Shown here piece by piece: positions 61,384-64,000 of a DNA stretch of 64,000 nt. Every line of letters begins with the position of its first letter. Positions within the stretch are counted from its first letter, which is position 1. The stretch lies in NCBI GenBank assembly GCA_934130285.1, contig CAKOXT010000003.1, forward strand, positions 124,001-188,000, in the 5' to 3' direction. Position numbers and translations under genes: made by a program. The stretch is from an uncultured Clostridia bacterium (GTDB lineage: Bacteria; Bacillota; Clostridia; TANB77; CAG-508). The notes under the pieces were generated by a model. The model ran no database searches. It was not told the DNA's origin and saw only the letters and a program-made list of their open reading frames with translations.

Positions 61384-63348
61384 ATGGGTTTTTTAAATAC
61401 TAAAAAAAGAATAAGAATAATGCTGTTTATTATATTAATCGTTCTTGGATTATTAATAATAAGAATAGCATGGATTCAACTTGTTAAAGGAAAATTTTAT
61501 AAGGCACTGGCTGAACAACAGCAAAATTTGGACAGAGAGATATCTGCTAAAAGAGGGATAATATATGACAGAAATGGCGAAATATTAGCGATGAGTGCAA
61601 GTAGTGAAATGATAACAATAAATCCAAATAATATACCAAAAGAGAAGAAAGAACTAGTTGCTAGAAAAATATCAGAAGTATTAGAATTAGATTATGAAAA
61701 AGTTTTAAAAAAAGTAAATCGTAATAGTTCAATTGAAATAATTGATAAAAAAGTAGAGAAAGAAAAAAGCAATATAATAAGAGAATGGCTAATTGAAAAC
61801 AATATAGATCAAGGAATAAATATAGATGAAGATACCAAAAGATATTATCCTTATAGTAAATTAGGATCACAAATAATAGGCTTTTGTGGTAGTGATAATC
61901 AAGGTTTAAATGGAATTGAAGCAAAATATGATGAAATTCTAAAAGGGAAAAAAGGAAGTATAAGCAAAACAACTGATGCCAAAGGAAAAAACATAGAAGA
62001 TACTGAAGAAAAATACAATGAAGCTATTTCTGGGAATAGCATAGAGCTGACAATAGACAAAAATATTCAACAAATTGCTGAAAAATATTTAGAAGATGCT
62101 TGTATAGATAATAAGTGCACAGATGGTGGAAATGTACTAATAATGAACCCTCAAAATGGTGATATTCTAGCAATGGCGACATATCCTAATTATAATTTAA
62201 ATGAACCATTTAAAATCAATAATCCAGAATTAGAAGCTGTATGGGACACTTTATCATCAGAAGAAAAAAATAATAGTCTTCAAGCAATGTGGAGAAATAA
62301 AGCAATTGCGGATACATATGAACCAGGTTCAACATTTAAACTTGTAACTGCATCAGCAGCTCTAGAAGAAAAAATAACAGATACAGATAAGCAGGGAGAG
62401 TTTTCTTGTACAGGAGGAATAGAAGTTTCAGGCGTTAGAATAAAATGCTGGAGATATTATAGACCACATGGTGCAGAATCGTTAAGAGAAGCATTAATGA
62501 ACTCATGTAATCCAGTATTTATAGGATTAGGTCAAAGAATAGGCGTAGAAAAATATTATAGCTATTTAGAAAAGTTTGGTTTTCTTCAAAAAACAGGAAT
62601 AGATATACCTGGAGAAGCAGGAAGCATATTCTTAGCAAAAGAAAAAGTAGGACCAGTAGAATTAGCAACAATAAGCTTTGGACAGAGATTTGAAGTAACA
62701 CCAATTCAAATGGTAACAATGCTTTCAACAATAGCCAATAAAGGAAAATATGTAAAACCAAGATTAGTAAAAACAATAATAAATTCAGAAACAGAAGAAA
62801 GAACAGAAATAGAACCAGAATACAAAAATCAAGTAATATCAGAAGAAACAGCAAACAAAGTTCTAAATATGATGGAATCAGTAGTATCAGAAGGAACTGG
62901 AAAAAATGCAAAAGTAGAAGGATATAGAATTGGAGGAAAAACAGGAACATCAGAAGATGGCGTTAACACAGGAAAATATGTAACATCATTTATAGGAGTA
63001 GCACCAATAGAAAATCCACAAATGGTTATATTAATAACATTATACAATCCAACAGGAGAAGGAGGACATCAAGGAGGTGGTGTTGCAGCACCAGTCGCAG
63101 GAAAAATATTTTCTGAAGTATTGCCATACTTAAATATAAAAAAAGAAAACGAAGAAAGTAAGCAACAAGTCAAAGTTCCAGAATTGAAAGGAAAAACTAT
63201 AAAAGAAGCTGAAAAAATCCTAAAAGAAAATAATTTAGAATTAAAAACAGATGAAGGAATAAATAAAGAAGAAATAATAAAAAAACAAATTCCTGAAAAA
63301 GAGATTTTAGTTGATGAAGGAACATCAATAATTGTTCATACTAATTGA
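61384..63348 (+). CDS. Septal/sporulation class B PBP (PBP2/SpoVD-like)
   Basis: Peptidoglycan transpeptidase of the division cluster. ATG 61384 is 7 bases behind AAAGGAG; a TTG two codons earlier is closer to that site than usual. The 654 residues have one membrane helix (about 12-33), the dimerisation domain, and the transpeptidase domain with S316 in EPGSTFK, S374-C-N, and KTGT at 519-522. One PASTA domain (about 597-652, VPELKGKTIKEAEKIL) ends the protein. The gene order mraZ-rsmH-ftsL-PBP-murE is the Bacillota form of the dcw cluster, in which this place is held by spoVD or pbpB. Confidence 0.95.
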   Translation: MGFLNTKKRIRIMLFIILIVLGLLIIRIAWIQLVKGKFYKALAEQQQNLDREISAKRGIIYDRNGEILAMSASSEMITINPNNIPKEKKELVARKISEVLELDYEKVLKKVNRNSSIEIIDKKVEKEKSNIIREWLIENNIDQGINIDEDTKRYYPYSKLGSQIIGFCGSDNQGLNGIEAKYDEILKGKKGSISKTTDAKGKNIEDTEEKYNEAISGNSIELTIDKNIQQIAEKYLEDACIDNKCTDGGNVLIMNPQNGDILAMATYPNYNLNEPFKINNPELEAVWDTLSSEEKNNSLQAMWRNKAIADTYEPGSTFKLVTASAALEEKITDTDKQGEFSCTGGIEVSGVRIKCWRYYRPHGAESLREALMNSCNPVFIGLGQRIGVEKYYSYLEKFGFLQKTGIDIPGEAGSIFLAKEKVGPVELATISFGQRFEVTPIQMVTMLSTIANKGKYVKPRLVKTIINSETEERTEIEPEYKNQVISEETANKVLNMMESVVSEGTGKNAKVEGYRIGGKTGTSEDGVNTGKYVTSFIGVAPIENPQMVILITLYNPTGEGGHQGGGVAAPVAGKIFSEVLPYLNIKKENEESKQQVKVPELKGKTIKEAEKILKENNLELKTDEGINKEEIIKKQIPEKEILVDEGTSIIVHTN

Positions 63349-63420
63349 AAAATTATACTATACAAAAAAAATTTTTAAGTATATAATAAAAAGAGATTTT
63401 GAAAATAGGAGAGATTGAAA

Positions 63421-64000
63421 GTGAAATTAAGTGAAATTTTAAACGGTATTAGCGATTTAAAAGCTAAAGGAAATATAGATATCGATATAGAAGATATCGC
63501 TTGCGATTCAAGAAAAGTAAAGCCAGAGAGCTTATTCGTTGCTATTAAAGGATATGATGTTGATGGCCACGATTATATAGAAGAAGCAATAAATAAAGGC
63601 GCTGCGGCAATAATAGTAGAGAATGTAGAAAAACTTAGAAATATAACATTGCCACCAGATGTAACTTTTATTGTTACAAAAGATACAAGATATGCACTAG
63701 CAATTTCATCATGCAACTTTTATAAAAATCCCTCAAGAAAATTCAAATTAATAGGAGTAACAGGAACAAAAGGAAAAACAACAACAACATACATGATAAA
63801 AACACTATTAGAAGCACAAGGAAAAAAAGTTGGACTAATAGGAACAATAGAGAACTATATAGGTGAAGATAGTTTAGGTGAAAGTGATAGAACAACACCT
63901 GAAAGCATTGACCTACAAAGAATGTTTGCACAGATGGTAGAAGAAAAAGTGGAATTCGTAGTTATGGAAGTATCATCACAAGCATTAAAATTACAAAGAG
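63421..64000 (+). CDS. murE: UDP-MurNAc-tripeptide synthetase MurE, N-terminal part
   Basis: Cytoplasmic ligase that adds the third residue (usually meso-diaminopimelate in Clostridia) to the peptidoglycan precursor. Starts at GTG 63421 behind AGGAGA and runs off the right edge after about 193 codons. The N-terminal domain shows DIACDSRKVKPESLFVAI, the ATP-binding loop is GVTGTKGKTTTTYMI (about 115-129), and TTPESIDLQRM and VMEVSSQALKL are conserved substrate and metal segments. The amino-acid selecting motif near the C-terminus is outside the window, so the choice of diaminopimelate or lysine cannot be read; the dapL gene at the left edge favours diaminopimelate. Confidence 0.96.
   Translation, partial: MKLSEILNGISDLKAKGNIDIDIEDIACDSRKVKPESLFVAIKGYDVDGHDYIEEAINKGAAAIIVENVEKLRNITLPPDVTFIVTKDTRYALAISSCNFYKNPSRKFKLIGVTGTKGKTTTTYMIKTLLEAQGKKVGLIGTIENYIGEDSLGESDRTTPESIDLQRMFAQMVEEKVEFVVMEVSSQALKLQR

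Noticed and set aside
1..64000. CRISPR arrays, insertion sequences, prophage or restriction-modification genes
   Set aside because: No regular direct repeats with unique spacers, no transposase, integrase, terminase or methylase/endonuclease frames were seen on either strand.

Overview
The window is a strongly AT-rich bacterial chromosome segment (hand-counted coding stretches such as lepB are near 29% GC). Everything points to an uncultured-type Clostridia (Bacillota) genome: SD-rich starts with frequent TTG/GTG, a Spo0E-like peptide, a GdpP c-di-AMP phosphodiesterase, MraZ with its operator, RicT, PASTA-bearing SpoVD/PBP2-type transpeptidases and anaerobic ribonucleotide reductase. Species cannot be named from sequence alone.

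Layout: (1) 1-7600, the end of dapL, then gdpP-rplI-dnaB-tilS and ftsH. (2) 7600-14600, an AT-rich gap, nrdD-nrdG, then dnaG-rpoD with a short acidic ORF and a tRNA-Met; dnaG carries an apparent 1-base frameshift near its 3' end. (3) 14600-22700, small orphan genes, rplU-rpmA on the minus strand, an anchored cyclophilin, rpsF-ssb-rpsR, a nested palindromic element, a class B PBP with two PASTA domains, and rsmA. (4) 22900-41200, the accessory heart of the window: two giant membrane-anchored surface proteins in one operon and a 2625-residue cyclic beta-1,2-glucan synthase-like enzyme. (5) 41200-48500, a WalR/WalK-like two-component system, an acidic membrane protein, lepB, holB, ricT, an MtaD-type deaminase and a ferredoxin. 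(6) 48500-58900, a 780-residue protein I cannot assign, rpsU-yqeY, a pair of M16 proteins, a Spo0E-like peptide, two metallo-beta-lactamase-fold proteins, an M15-type peptidoglycan enzyme, a compositionally foreign membrane protein and nfo. (7) 59000-64000, the division/cell-wall cluster mraZ-rsmH-ftsL-spoVD/PBP-murE, cut by the right edge.

Most genes are housekeeping. The signals that go beyond routine annotation are: paired TGTAAC-type sites upstream of both the histidine kinase gene and the giant surface operon, suggesting that the local two-component system controls the surface proteins; a tandem Cys/His motif inside the second surface protein; the frameshifted dnaG tail; loss of both the L27 N-terminal extension and its Prp protease gene; a roughly 186-base nested inverted-repeat element at 19153-19338; MraZ operator repeats on a 10-base period; and two orphan minus-strand genes with clearly higher GC than their surroundings.
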